Shown: positions 11,181 through 22,476 of the stretch, piece by piece
Layout: each line of letters starts with the position of its first letter
Numbering within the stretch: position 1 is the stretch's first letter
From: Welwitschia mirabilis
Taxonomy: Eukaryota; Gnetophyta; Gnetopsida; Welwitschiales
Direction: 5' to 3'
Assembly (NCBI GenBank): GCA_051453625.1
Contig: JBOZIK010000001.1
Span: 74,559,512 to 74,623,511, forward strand
DNA length: 64,000 bases
Notes under the pieces: generated by a model
The model's input: the letters and a program-made list of their open reading frames with translations, nothing else
The model's database searches: none
Told to the model about the DNA's origin: nothing
Program-made: the position numbers and the translations under genes

Positions 11181-12034
11181 TGAGGAAAAAAAGGAAATAA
11201 TATTAATCTAATTACATTGGATATGTTTGAATGACAAAAAGATATGAAAAGAACATACTCAAAGGATTTGAGATGTAAGTAGGAATATTTTGGCTCTAAA
11301 TCATGGAAGTATGAAAGAAGTTAAATCAGAGCTAAGTTAAAGTCTATTCTTTTGACATTTGGTGGTTGAACAATGTAATAAGATATACCTAAACATTGAG
11401 GTTAAAAATAATCTTTCAATCTAATTCTATACTAGTTTGAATTTGAATTACTCTCAAAGCCATTATGCTTTTATGATGTCTCTTTGCTAACTATTCTCTA
11501 TGGCTTCTATTCATGTTGAATTAAATAGTGAGTTGATGTAACCTACCATTAGAGGTTAATTCTCAATTCATAAAACATAATAAAATAGTCAAGAAATGTT
11601 ATGTTTTAAGAAGCACATAGTATATGAAAAGGTTGAAGATGTCATAAAAGTGAATCTCATCAAAGATAAAAATAGCTTAACATAGGAAGTTGACAACGTC
11701 AATTAGGAAATATGATGACATTAATAAGATATATAAAATTCATTCAAAAAAATTAATAGTTAAGGGTTTGAAAATTTTATTAGTCATAGATATAGGATTA
11801 GATCATCTAACTAATAAGAAAAAAATATCAAATATAATTTCTAGAAAGTAATGATGCAAAATGAAAATATAATGCAATGCCATGCAATGCAGAATATAAA
11901 AATTATAGAAATGAAAGTTACATGTATTAAAATAATCCCCTAATATTTTCTAATGATGTCATTATTCAAAATAATATTCAAGTGTCTAGTAAGTAAGTTA
12001 CCTAAGATAGAGAAGAAAATATAGTAGAAAAATG

Positions 12035-12035
<1 letters not shown>
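11181..12035 (-). mobile_element. Athila gag N-terminal part and leader, unreadable
   Basis: Lies between the gag core and the leader of the minus-strand Athila. No frame is readable with confidence, so it is assigned by position only. Confidence 0.4.
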
Positions 12036-12123
<88 letters not shown>

Positions 12124-12180
12124 AGTAAGTAAGTGAGTTTATGTAAGAGAGTGTGTATGTGTGTGTGTATGAGAGAGAGA
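12036..12180 (+). repeat. (TG)n microsatellite, compound
   Basis: About 38 uninterrupted TG units (12036-12112), then TATG, GTAA and GAGA variants to 12180. The uninterrupted length in otherwise eroded DNA implies recent slippage. It lies in the leader of the minus-strand Athila element. Confidence 0.95.
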
Positions 12181-12584
12181 TAAATAGAAGAATGAAAATT
12201 TTTTGTTATTTTTATTTTAGTCTTTTCTTCAAAACTTGTAGAAAATCATTCTTTAAAATAAAATTGTATATATTAACTAGATAGTCTTTAACAAGTAAAG
12301 AAATAAAAGAAACAAAGACAAAAATAAAAACTAAAAGCAAAGAAAAGAAATAAAAATAAAAAAGGAAAATAAAATAAAAACAAGTCACCAGATTAGATTT
12401 CATTGATTAAACGATGGACACCAATCCTCTAGTGATAAAAAGGAAGAAGAAAAAGGCACAAAAAAGGAAACAATATAAAGAAAAGTAAGATAATTAAAAA
12501 GAAAAACTAAAAACTAAAAATAAAACTAAAAAGGGTACTAAAAATTAAATTTTGTGCATGCTTCACTATAGCTACTATGTCACT
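12181..12584 (-). mobile_element. Leader of the minus-strand Athila element
   Basis: T-rich on the minus strand. It aligns with the leader of the plus-strand Athila at 59160-59420, including a shared ATCACTA(G/A)...GGAT block (12421-12440 here, about 59312-59328 there). The purine-rich plus strand produces spurious frames such as 12212-12403, which are not genes. Confidence 0.6.
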
Positions 12585-12606
12585 ATTGCCAATAATAATG
12601 CTAAAA
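12585..12606 (-). other. Athila primer-binding site, heavily deaminated
   Basis: Minus strand TTTTAGCATTATTATTGGCA aligns gaplessly with TTTTGGCGCCGTTGCCGGGA. Eight differences are G to A or C to T and one is G to C. It abuts the LTR terminus at 12607 and matches the equally decayed site at 59139-59159 in the sister element. Confidence 0.7.
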
Positions 12607-13874
12607 CACTATTCATGATAAAATTTGGCTATTCTTATATCTATCTTTAATATATAGCAATTTATAAAATCATCTTAACAATACAAAGCTTACATGACTA
12701 GGAATTCTATTTGTATTATAATCCAAATGTTATTCTTCCTTATAGATAAATGATAAAAGCTATTAGTAAAACAAGTACAAAAGTCAAAAGTAGTAGAGAT
12801 TGAAAGCATATTTAAAGAGCTAGTAATGGAACACATCATTAAAACTAACATAACAAGTTCAGGAAAATGCATAAGTACCTATGATGAAAACATGTATCTC
12901 TACTTCCAACTCATTTACAATGATATAATCTAGTATGATCATAAGTATTTTGTTAATTGAGGCTTAAAAAAATGGCATAATCGCATCCGTCATAGACATG
13001 AAGATGGTATATTGAAGCCACATAACCTTCATAAGAAGGATAAAATAATCACGAAAAGTAAGAATTTCATAAGATTCATCAAATGAAAATTAATGTTATG
13101 CAAATCAAAATGAAAGGGAAATCACCAAATCAAATCTTAAAGTAAAAGAATAATATAGCCAATCCTAATTACAAAAAGTATGAGATTCATGACCTGACAT
13201 TAAAAAATGCATTAAAAATATGTAGTACATTATTATTAGAATAAGTAAAGCCTATAATTATAAAATGTAATCATGCTAAACTAAAAAGCATCATGTTGGC
13301 TTGATAACTTATTCATTCCTATGGGAATTTAGAAAAATCTCATGACTAAATCTCTAATCTTTTGAAGTTTCAAAATGAAGTTACTACTTCAAAGGAAGTA
13401 AGAGAGGGTATTTATAGGCTTAGATTAGTATTTTCAATTAGGGTTTTCAATGCTTAATGTAATCATTATAAAGAATACACAAGTTACATAAAATAAGTAT
13501 TTATTCTTAAGGCCAAATTAAGGGGTTCTTCTTATAAAATATTCCTCTATCATCTTATGTTTTCAAACATGATGGAAATAGATTTCTTACATTAAGAAAA
13601 TTTAGGAACATAAAAATGATACTACTCTAATACAAAATACTAGTTTATCCATGAATAGTTTTAATACCAATACTAATTATGCTCAACATAACTATATCTC
13701 TTATCATGATTCTCCTATTGTTATATTTATTCCATAAAATAATAGTAATTAGGCATATTAATAATGACACAAAATATTTATGATCTTAAATGAAATAAAT
13801 GAGTTAAATCACTATTATGATTAATTAAATATAGAAATAATGACTTAATTCCTTGATATAAATGACAATTTTTA
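12607..13874 (-). mobile_element. 5' LTR of the minus-strand Athila element
   Basis: Aligns in inverted orientation with 57968-59138. Examples are the 13290-13345 block (AAGCATCATG...CATTCCTATGGG) against 58480-58545, 12700-12790 against 58950-59020, and 13840-13870 against 57968-57995. A primer-binding site adjoins its left end. TATAAATA on the minus strand is at 13409-13416. The right edge coincides with the start of the tandem array at 13875. Minus-strand frames such as 12690-12872 are chance. Confidence 0.75.
13409..13416 (-). promoter_or_regulatory. TATA box of the 12607-13874 LTR
   Basis: TATAAATA on the minus strand, followed by CCCTC. The sister LTR has TTAAAATA in the same context (58385-58392), followed by CCCTATC and the same downstream TTACTTC...GAAGTA block. 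Confidence 0.5.
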
Positions 13875-16800
13875 AGTTTTATCAAAGTTGCATATCAGCA
13901 ATGTGACATATCCTTGAAATTTTAGTTATGTCTTTAGCCTTCTTAACTACTTGGGTTAACATGACATTATTCTAAAACTATTTTGAAATTCCATATTAGT
14001 AGTGTAATGTCTTCTTATAATTTGGATGAGTCTTTAACCTCATTAACTACTTGGATTAGTTTGACATCATTTTGGAACTATTTTAAGATGTCATGTCAGC
14101 CATGTAGTCCTTTCTTATAATTCTAGTTAATCATTAATTCTAGTTAATCATTAGTATTATGACTCTTCTTAATGATTCTAGTTAACTATTCTACCTTTAC
14201 AACTAATTAGGTATACATGAACTCATTTTTAAGATGTTAGGTTAGTAGTGAGGCTTTTTATTATGATTTTCATTAATGTTTTAGCTTCGTGATTACTTAT
14301 ATTAGCATGAAATAATTTTTAAAATGTTATTTCAGTAGTGTGGCTTTTGTATATTGATCTAGTTGTTGTTTACCCTTCATGATTTCTTAGATTAGTATGA
14401 CATCATTTTGGAGATTCCATTTTGGTGGTGTGAGTTTCTATTATGATTTTAATTGAGTATTGAATATTCTAATTGATTACATCTACATGAATTCATGTTT
14501 GAGATCTCATGTTAGCATTGTATCTTCCCATTGTGATTTTAGTCCATTGTTACACTTTCATAACTAATCATATCAATATAACATCATCTTCAAAATGCAA
14601 TGTAAATAGTGCCACTTTTCCTTATGATTCTAATTGATTATTTGATGTTCATAATTTCTTATATTATTAAGACATCATTTTTTAAGTGTCATATCAGTAT
14701 TGTGTCTTTCTTAGAAGATTATAGTTCACTCTTTAATCTTTGTAATTTCTTTGATTGTTATGACATCATTTTTGAGTAGTCATGTTAGTAATATATCTCG
14801 TTCTTATAATTTTAATTTACTATTAGACTTTCATGACTACTTATATAAGTATGAAATCATTTTTGAGATGACATATTAGTAGTGTAAGTTTTTCTTATAA
14901 TTCTAATTAACTATGTAAACCTCATGTTTACTTATATTAGCATGACATCACTTGTGAGGTGTCATGTTAGTAATTTGACTCCCTCTTATGATTTTAGTTC
15001 ATTGTTAGGTTTCTATAATTGCTTATGTTAGTATAACATTGTCTTCGAGATACTATACTAGTAGTGTGACTCCTCCTCATGATTATAGTAATTGTTAAAC
15101 TTTCATAACTACTTATATTTTTATTAAATAACTTTTAAGATATCATGTTATTAATAAAAGGTTTTCTTATGATTCTAGTCCATTATTAAGTTTTCATAAC
15201 TACTCATGTCAATATGATATCATCTTTAAGATGACAAGTCAATAGTGTGACTCTTTGTTATGATTCTAGCTGATTGTTAGATATTCATATTTACTTAGAA
15301 TATTATGACATTATTTTTAGATGCTACATTAATAGTTTAACTCTTATTATAAATCTAANNNNNNNNNNNNNNNNNNNNNNNNNNNNNNNNNNNNNNNNNN
15401 NNNNNNNNNNNNNNNNNNNNNNNNNNNNNNNNNNNNNNNNNNNNNNNNNNNNNNNNNNNNNNNNNNNNNNNNNNNNNNNNNNNNNNNNNNNNNNNNNNNN
15501 NNNNNNNNNNNNNNNNNNNNNNNNNNNNNNNNNNNNNNNNNNNNNNNNNNNNNNNNNNNNNNNNNNNNNNNNNNNNNNNNNNNNNNNNNNNNNNNNNNNN
15601 NNNNNNNNNNNNNNNNNNNNNNNNNNNNNNNNNNNNNNNNNNNNNNNNNNNNNNNNNNNNNNNNNNNNNNNNNNNNNNNNNNNNNNNNNNNNNNNNNNNN
15701 NNNNNNNNNNNNNNNNNNNNNNNNNNNNNNNNNNNNNNNNNNNNNNNNNNNNNNNNNNNNNNNNNNNNNNNNNNNNNNNNNNNNNNNNNNNNNNNNNNNN
15801 NNNNNNNNNNNNNNNNNNNNNNNNNNNNNNNNNNNNNNNNNNNNNNNNNNNNNNNNNNTTTAGATGCTACATTAATAGTGTAACTCTTATTATAAATCTA
15901 ATTAATTGTTAGGGTTTCATAATTGCTTATATTAGTATGATATCATCTTTAACATGCCATGTTAGTAGTGTGGCTTCCCTTATGATTCTAATTAACTGTT
16001 AGACATATATAATTACTTAGATTAACATGAAATTATTGTTGAGGTAACATTTGTATATTGTAATATTTCTTACAATTATTGTTGACCATTGGATATCTAT
16101 GATTACTCAAATCAGCATGACATATGTTCCAAATTCCATGTTAATAATGTAACTTTCCCTTATGATTATAGTTCACTGTTAGGCTTTCGTATCTAATAAT
16201 GTTAANNNNNNNNNNNNNNNNNNNNNNNNNNNNNNNNNNNNNNNNNNNNNNNNNNNNNNNNNNNNNNNNNNNNNNNNNNNNNNNNNNNNNNNNNNNNNNN
16301 NNNNNTGTTAATATGACATCATCTTTGAGATGTTATGTTAGAAATGTGATGCCCTCTTATGGTTCTAGTCCATTATTTGGCTTTAAAAACTATTAGTTCA
16401 TTATTTTTTAAATATATGATTAGTTTGGATAGCCTAGTTAGTAGTGTAACACTCCGTTATGAATTTGATTTACCCTTTAGTTTTGTTGATTTCTTAAGTT
16501 ACCAATACTTAATTGTATAAACAATTTAAGTTTTCTAATTAATAGTATGACATTCCCTTATAATTTTGATTCATCCTTTAGCTTTGTGGGTTGCTTTGCT
16601 TAGGTCATTATTTCTTCATTCTTTAATTAATTTGAACTACATAGTTAGTAATGTAGCATTTCCTTATGATTCTAGTTCGTCCTTTAGCTTGATGAATTTC
16701 TTAGGTCATCACTGCTTAATTATATAATTAATTTGAATTGCCTAATTAGTACTGTGACATCCTTTATCATTTCATTTCATCATTGAACTTGGTAGTTATT

Positions 16801-17100
16801 AGTATGACATTTCCTTATGTTATTGATTCATTCTTTGTCTTTGAAAACTACTTAGAATATTAATGCTTTACTCTGTAATTAATTTGCAATACTAGTAAGC
16901 ATTCATCTTCATTTTTGTCTTTAATAACTACCCAAGTTACTAGTTCTTTACTATATGGCCAATTTAGACATCCTAGTTATTAGTATGATGTTTCTTATGT
17001 TAATGGTCCATCCTTTAACTTTAAAAACTACTTAGGTTACTAATTCTTCATTATATAATTAATTTGAAGTTTTTATTCAGTAGTATAATGATCCATAATG
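13875..17100 (+). repeat. Degenerate tandem array of ~90-bp units
   Basis: Units are recognisable by a core like TTATGATTCTAGTT, then CTTTCATAACTACTTATATT, then GTATGACATCATTTTTGAG and ATGTCATGTTAGTAGTGTGA. Core positions at 14171, 14263, 14352, 14443, 14533, 14623, 14714, 14806, 14897, 14988, 15079, 15169, 15260 and 15349 give spacings of 89-92 bp. The outer parts (13916-14117 and 16359-16767) run at about 100-106 bp. Around 30 units or more are present, with gaps at 15359-15858 and 16206-16305. Many units carry TGACATC...GATGTCA, an inverted repeat around a short loop. It abuts an Athila LTR on the left and the poly(T) end of a LINE on the right. I do not recognise the family. Confidence 0.9.
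15359..15858. other. 500-N gap with duplicated flanks
   Basis: The 43 bp before (15316-15358) and after (15859-15901) differ at one position, while neighbouring units of the tandem array differ much more. The distance between array cores across the gap is 543 bp, six units of 90.5 bp. The flanks may be one unit assembled twice. Confidence 0.8.
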
Positions 17101-20100
17101 TTTTTTTTTTTTAAATGAAATTGAAAAAATTTCATTGCTATAGAAACATTACAGGTCAAAATCTTACATAGACACTAAAATAAGTCCTTGATCTAGTAAA
17201 ATAAATAGGTCTAACTAAAGCTAGCTAAGATATCAGTGCCTTAAGACCTCTCTTTTAAAAACATGAACAAACATGAGGGTAAAACTATAAAAATAGACTA
17301 ATAGTTGATTTGAGAAAACAATCCCTCCAATGAGTAATAAATTGAAAAAGGGATAGTAGGAAGGAATAAACAAAACTATTTATACTAGGCTTGGAAGCAT
17401 CCAACTCCCCTATATTTTTTTAATTCTACCCCTAAAGCTTCAGGAGGCTTAGCCCTACTAAGTAAAGATAATCATAGTAGGGGATCCTTGGAAGAATAGA
17501 TTTTCTGATTTGCATTCCTCATTAAACCTTTATTCATATGCATCTACAAATGCATTTCGGACTTCACTGGCAATATAAAATGCTCTTGATGATTAATCTG
17601 CAAGGGTGCTTCATCTCTACTCTACTTCTTAATGAATCTTCTATAGCCTTCTAGTGCCTTTTTTTGGTTGCCTACATCTTGAAAGTATCTATTCCTGAAG
17701 AGCAGCAATTTATCTAAAATCATGCTTCCATTATTCTAAGATTACATTCAAGTGCTTTGCTTATGGCTGTGAAAAAGTCTTAAATAGAGCTTCAAATTGA
17801 GATCTATATTTTAAGTCCTTGGGTTTAAGAAGGGGTCCAAAAATGAAACTGCTTTAGCTAACCCTATTTCTATAGCTAATAAGTTCTGATACCTTAGTGA
17901 TTCTTACTTGCATTCCATAATGATGATCTTACCCCTTTAACAAGTGGAAGCCCCTTAGTAGGTTCATGGGATCCTACATTGCTTATGAGTAGGAATTGTT
18001 AAGAGCTAATGTGCTTTGCCTAGTCTATCACTGAGTAAGAACACAAAAGAACATGTGAGCTTAGAGGAATATATGTAAACTTCACATGATCGCAAGCATG
18101 AATATGCACTGTGGGGTACCTTCTCAAGGCATGCTCACTTAATTTTAGATTTAGCTTGTCTATGGTGACTACTGACTAGGAAGAGTTAATGCCTACTAGG
18201 CAAACTTGACTTGATTAAATGATATTAAGTAGATTTAAGAAAATCATGAAACTAGAGCCCTTTACTAGATTCCCACATCTTGAACTAGTTTGACTATCTG
18301 GGTTATAGGACTTTAAGAATAAGTGCTCCCCTTGCTATAGAACTATTCCCAATTGATCTACATCCTACTAAGAGAGGAACTCAAGTTGTACTTCATCCTG
18401 AGTTCTACAGACAGAGCCTTGGGTCTAAGTCTCTTGGTAAGGGGTTTGTAACTAATGCTAAGACTTATTCAACTGGCCTTATTTCCATATTAAAATTGAC
18501 TATGACACCTCAATCTCTTTACTTGGTACTCTTAGATGCATTAATGTGGAGGTGCAATTTAGCCTATTCCTTGGTGATTGAAATATGATATATCATCTGC
18601 TTCTAAATTTACAAATTATAGATTAATATTATAGGAGAGATCTCATAGATGATCAAATAGGGGTTTTAATTAGATCAAAAGATACAAGAAATTCAAATGT
18701 AAACTACCATGATTAATTAATAAATGATTGCTCCTACTCTTCTTTGCATGAAGTGAGGTTGTATGCCCTTTTGCAGATATGAGTATCAGTTCTTTTGTGT
18801 ATTCTTAATTCTTTGGATGGAAGCCAACTTAATACTAAGCTATGTTTTTATTTTCTTCACTATGATATAAGGTTTAACATTGCTTTGTCTAATTATTTTA
18901 TCATTTCTGCTTTGGATCATTAATTTGATGATGTTATAGCGAGTAATGCACTCTTTAAGCCTGTGATTTATCTAGTGTAGTAGAGCCCCCTAATTAGCTG
19001 AAGGAGGTTTGATAATTACTAGATTAAGAGATAAAGATAGGATGTTATAACTTACTTAGCATTCAAAGAATAAATGAGAATGAAATTCTTCCATTTAATC
19101 ACAAAAGTAGCAAGATGGATCTGTTTGGGTACCTATATTGATAAATCTATCTTTGGTGTTAAGCCAATTATTGTAGGTAAGCTAAGAGTGTTTAGTGGTG
19201 ATTCATCTATTCCAAATGAGGTGATATTAATCCACCTTAAGATATGCCTCTCTTAGCTACGAATAAGTAAAGGAGGTATAAAATGGATTACCATTTTCTT
19301 TTCATTCTACATAATCATTAATTAGATAAATGTAAGAACCTAGTTGAGTTTTAACTTTTAGGATCTTTTTGATAATCTAAGAAGTGCCCTATTTTTCTTG
19401 GTACTACTGGATACTTAAGTTTTTAAAATAATGCTTATGACATCATTTAATCCATAACTTGTATTTTTTGAATGTTAAATCCCATAACTGAGTCATGATT
19501 AAAGATTTGTTCATTAAAATGGCATTGGCTAGTCTAGTCCATCTTCTATTTTATGTTTTACAAGTTGATGCTATGCAATTAAAGATTTTTTTATAGGGTT
19601 ATATGAGCCAGTCCATAGAAATCACTTGCAACTAGTATCAATTTTAGTGATGAACTTCTTTTGGAGGATAAAAATGCAACACCAGAAAGAGCTTAAACTC
19701 TATAGTGCTACTTTTACTAGGACTAATCTACTACATAGGAAAGAAATTTATTTATCTAGGACTTGATTTGATTGATAATCCATAAGGTAATAGAAAGGTA
19801 TTTAATGCTAGAAATCTTATTAGATTTTAGTGGTACCCTAAGATGTCTAACTGAAGTCATCCTTCTCCAATATCTAGTACTTGAAGAAAGCATTCTTTCT
19901 AACCTTGAGAAATGCCTTTGAAGAATACTTGTCTTTTTTTTAGGTTGGTTTCAAGTCTTGTTAGTTCTAAAAAATGCTTTAGACTATGACTCATCTTCTT
20001 GATAGAAGGCTCGACCACTTTATAGAATAGGGATAAATCATTAGCATAGCAATTTTTTGCCTAAGTATAATAGTTGAGTATCTTTATAAGAATATGAAAT

Positions 20101-20140
20101 AAAATGAAGAACCTTGGATTACATATTTTCAATTTTTTGC
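17101..20140 (-). mobile_element. LINE (non-LTR retrotransposon), 5'-truncated
   Basis: The element reads on the minus strand and ends in a 12-bp poly(A) (poly(T) on plus, 17101-17112). Upstream lie RT and zf-RVT remnants (see next entry), and then nothing recognisable beyond about 20140. No endonuclease domain was found, so it is probably 5'-truncated, as is usual for LINEs. I saw no target-site duplication, and the 5' boundary is approximate. The 2 kb between the zinc-finger remnant and the tail is an unreadable RNase H/3' region. The plus-strand reading frame at 19074-19256 is the antisense of the zf-RVT part. Confidence 0.8.
19050..20115 (-). pseudogene. LINE ORF2: reverse transcriptase and zf-RVT remnants
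   Basis: At 20037-20048 (minus) the codons read YAND, the decayed YADD catalytic motif. The context CYANDLSLFYKVVEPSI matches the 'FADDLLLFSKAD..S' block of plant LINE RTs. Just upstream (about 20055-20115) lies an FILF...LIKIL segment, like the 'SPYLFILCMEYLSR' helix. Downstream at 19059-19112 the zinc-binding segment reads SCYFCD...EEFHSHLFFEC, with CxxC and HxxxxxC spacing as in the zf-RVT domain. Stops and frame slips abound, and the catalytic Asp to Asn change alone would inactivate it. Confidence 0.85.
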
Positions 20141-20797
20141 CTAAGTTTTAGAAATTTTACTAGAAAAAATTGAGATATAAGATTTTAATAAGTCTCTAAA
20201 ATATAAGATCTCTATGCTAAAAAGGTTTAATATTTAATTTGCATCTCATAATATTCCTAACACATGTATTTATTGATACTTAATGTCTTGATTTATGCTT
20301 ATTCTAAGAAAAACCCCACATACTTCAACATTTTGTAATAAATAATTTCATAAAATAGGCTTAATCTATAGTAAACTTTAGAAATGAAATAGTAAAAAAA
20401 CTGCTCAAATGTTTTTAACAAATTTTCTTTAAGGAGAAAGACTATGCTAATAAATTCAAAGTCAATATTACAAATTTCATAAAAAATCTACTAAGAGTTA
20501 GTGAAAATCAACTGATATTACCTATTCAATGTTGTTTTAAAATGTAAAACTAAAAACAAACCTTTTAGATAAGAATCTTCTCTATGATGATAACAACTTT
20601 TCACAAGTTCAATTCTTTTAAAGTAGTTTCTCCAATCAATTAGAACATATAAAGGATGATTTAAATTTTTATTATTTTTTAACCAAGAAAATAAAAAGTC
20701 ATAAACGAAAAAGAAAATGTAAATAAATAATTAAAATACAAAAATATGAATTTAAAAAAATAACTTAGACTAATTCATAACTAAGTTTTCTTAAGTA
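20141..20797 (-). mobile_element. Probable leader of an Athila/Tat-type element
   Basis: Follows the minus-strand primer-binding site at 20798-20820 and is very AT-rich, with no readable ORF. Assigned by position only. The LINE may have inserted into it, but its left edge is not visible. Confidence 0.35.
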
Positions 20798-20820
20798 GTT
20801 CCTCGCAATGGTACTAAAAA
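20798..20820 (-). other. Athila-type primer-binding site
   Basis: Minus strand TTTTTAGTACCATTGCGAGG, then AAC. This matches TTTTTGGCGCCGTTGCCGGG, then GAAC, with mostly C to T and G to A changes. It abuts a TG (20823) that would be the LTR edge. Confidence 0.65.
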
Positions 20821-20822
20821 TT

Positions 20823-22460
20823 TGATCGCCATTAACTATAATAAAATGTTATATTATAGTATAGGCATCAAATTTATCCATATTCTAAAATTAAGATAAA
20901 TAATATAAATGAATGATAATCATGTAAATAGTATGTAAGATTCAAGTATAAAGAATAACAATTAGTGTAGTATGTAAAGTAAACTATAATAGTGAGTTTT
21001 AGATAAAAAATTAAAGAAATTCATAAGATTAAAAAAATAAAATAAATTATTGCTAAATTTTTATAATTTAATTTTTAATAAAAATTCATTAAAAATAAAA
21101 ATACAAAATAAAAATATAAGTAGTTTGGCATTCAAATTTAAATTTCCCCTTAATTTCTCAATTTTTCATGAAATCAAATTAGGTACACTCATCTATTATG
21201 ATATGTTTCTAGACCTAATAATTTTATGTATTACTATTTTAAATTATTATAGCATAAAACTATATATCATATTTAAATAAAAAAGAAAACTTCCATGATT
21301 CTCCTTTTTAATGAGAAATCACTAAAATTAGCCCTTGATCTATATACCAATGAGGAATTTTTAACTTAAAGACTTAAAATTCATAAAAATAATTAAAATT
21401 TAATCATAGTTAATAGCAAATTAATTCCATATTATAAATATTATAAAATATAATGAAAAAAGTAAAAATTAAACTTTAGTAACTTTTAATGTAAAAATCA
21501 ATTTACTTAGCAATTTAAAACATTAAAAAATTTTACAAAATTAAAATCTAGAATTCAAATTTCTACTTAGTTGAAAATAAAAAGAAATGCAAATTCAAAA
21601 ATTTTTAATAAAAATACTCATACACACATTTTAGAACACTTTCTATGTCTTAAACTATATTTTACAAATTAAAGATAATAGTAAAAATTACCTTTAAATC
21701 TCTTAAGTTAGCCTTCTTTTAGTAAAATGAAGAGAGAATAATAGAAATAAAAATGAAAAATGAATTTTTTTAAGACCCAAATAACACACCCCTTGCATTT
21801 GGAATGGATCACTATTTACACATTTTGCATTCATGATAGAAGGAAGTAATGATGAATTTTTATTAATAAATAAGATAAGAAGGATATTAATTTATGAAAT
21901 TTAAGTCTAAATTAGGTGGAAAGTGAAAAAAAGATATGATGCATAAATTGGATTAAATTAAAGAAAATCATTATGCCATATGAGGAAATCCATAGAATAT
22001 GTATTGAACTAAGGAGATTTTGATTTTCCTTAAATTCATTTTGTATTTTCTTTATTTTTTTAAAATTTTCCTTCAATGCCTTAAATTCTTAGAGTAAAAT
22101 CATGTAAATCTTAAAAATGCATAAAGTAGGATTCATGTGTTGGTTATGTTAATAAATGAAAAGAAATTTTATCATGAAAATATGTAATTAAATTTTCTCA
22201 ACATAAAACTTTATAAAAATTAATTTTTTCCTTTTTTTAATTTTCTCTTTCTTCACTCTTTAAGCATGAAAAATTATTAATCCAAGTCTTGAATGTATGA
22301 AATACTTTTTAAGTGAATTATTAATCTCATTTTTTGGATGTGTAAAATACTTTCTAATTTTATAAAAGGATATCCTCATAATGTTTTATTATGTTAGACA
22401 ATCATTAGATCCATTTCATTAAATGAGATAATCTAACGTATTTTACTTATGATTTCTATC
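20823..22460 (-). mobile_element. Athila/Tat-type LTR with body sequence on both sides
   Basis: The left edge (TGATCGCC) abuts a primer-binding site. On the right, 22462-22476 read on the minus strand is a purine tract (CGAAGGGGGGAGATA) of the kind that precedes a 3' LTR. The sequence in between is about 1.6 kb, extremely AT-rich and without ORFs. If both signals are right, this single LTR is shared by two element bodies. The right edge is not certain because no clear terminal inverted repeat is seen. It does not match the other LTR families here. Confidence 0.5.
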
Positions 22461-22461
22461 T

Positions 22462-22476
22462 CCCCCCTTCGTTGGA
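22462..22476 (-). other. Polypurine tract
   Basis: Minus strand CGAAGGGGGGAGATA, a G-rich purine run standing out in very AT-rich DNA. Best explained as the priming tract of an LTR element. Confidence 0.5.

Noticed and set aside
12036-12180. Possible Z-DNA or regulatory role of the long TG repeat
   Set aside because: Nothing beyond a microsatellite is shown by the sequence.
13875-17100. CRISPR-like array
   Set aside because: Units are contiguous and diverged, without constant repeats separated by unique spacers, and the context is a plant genome.
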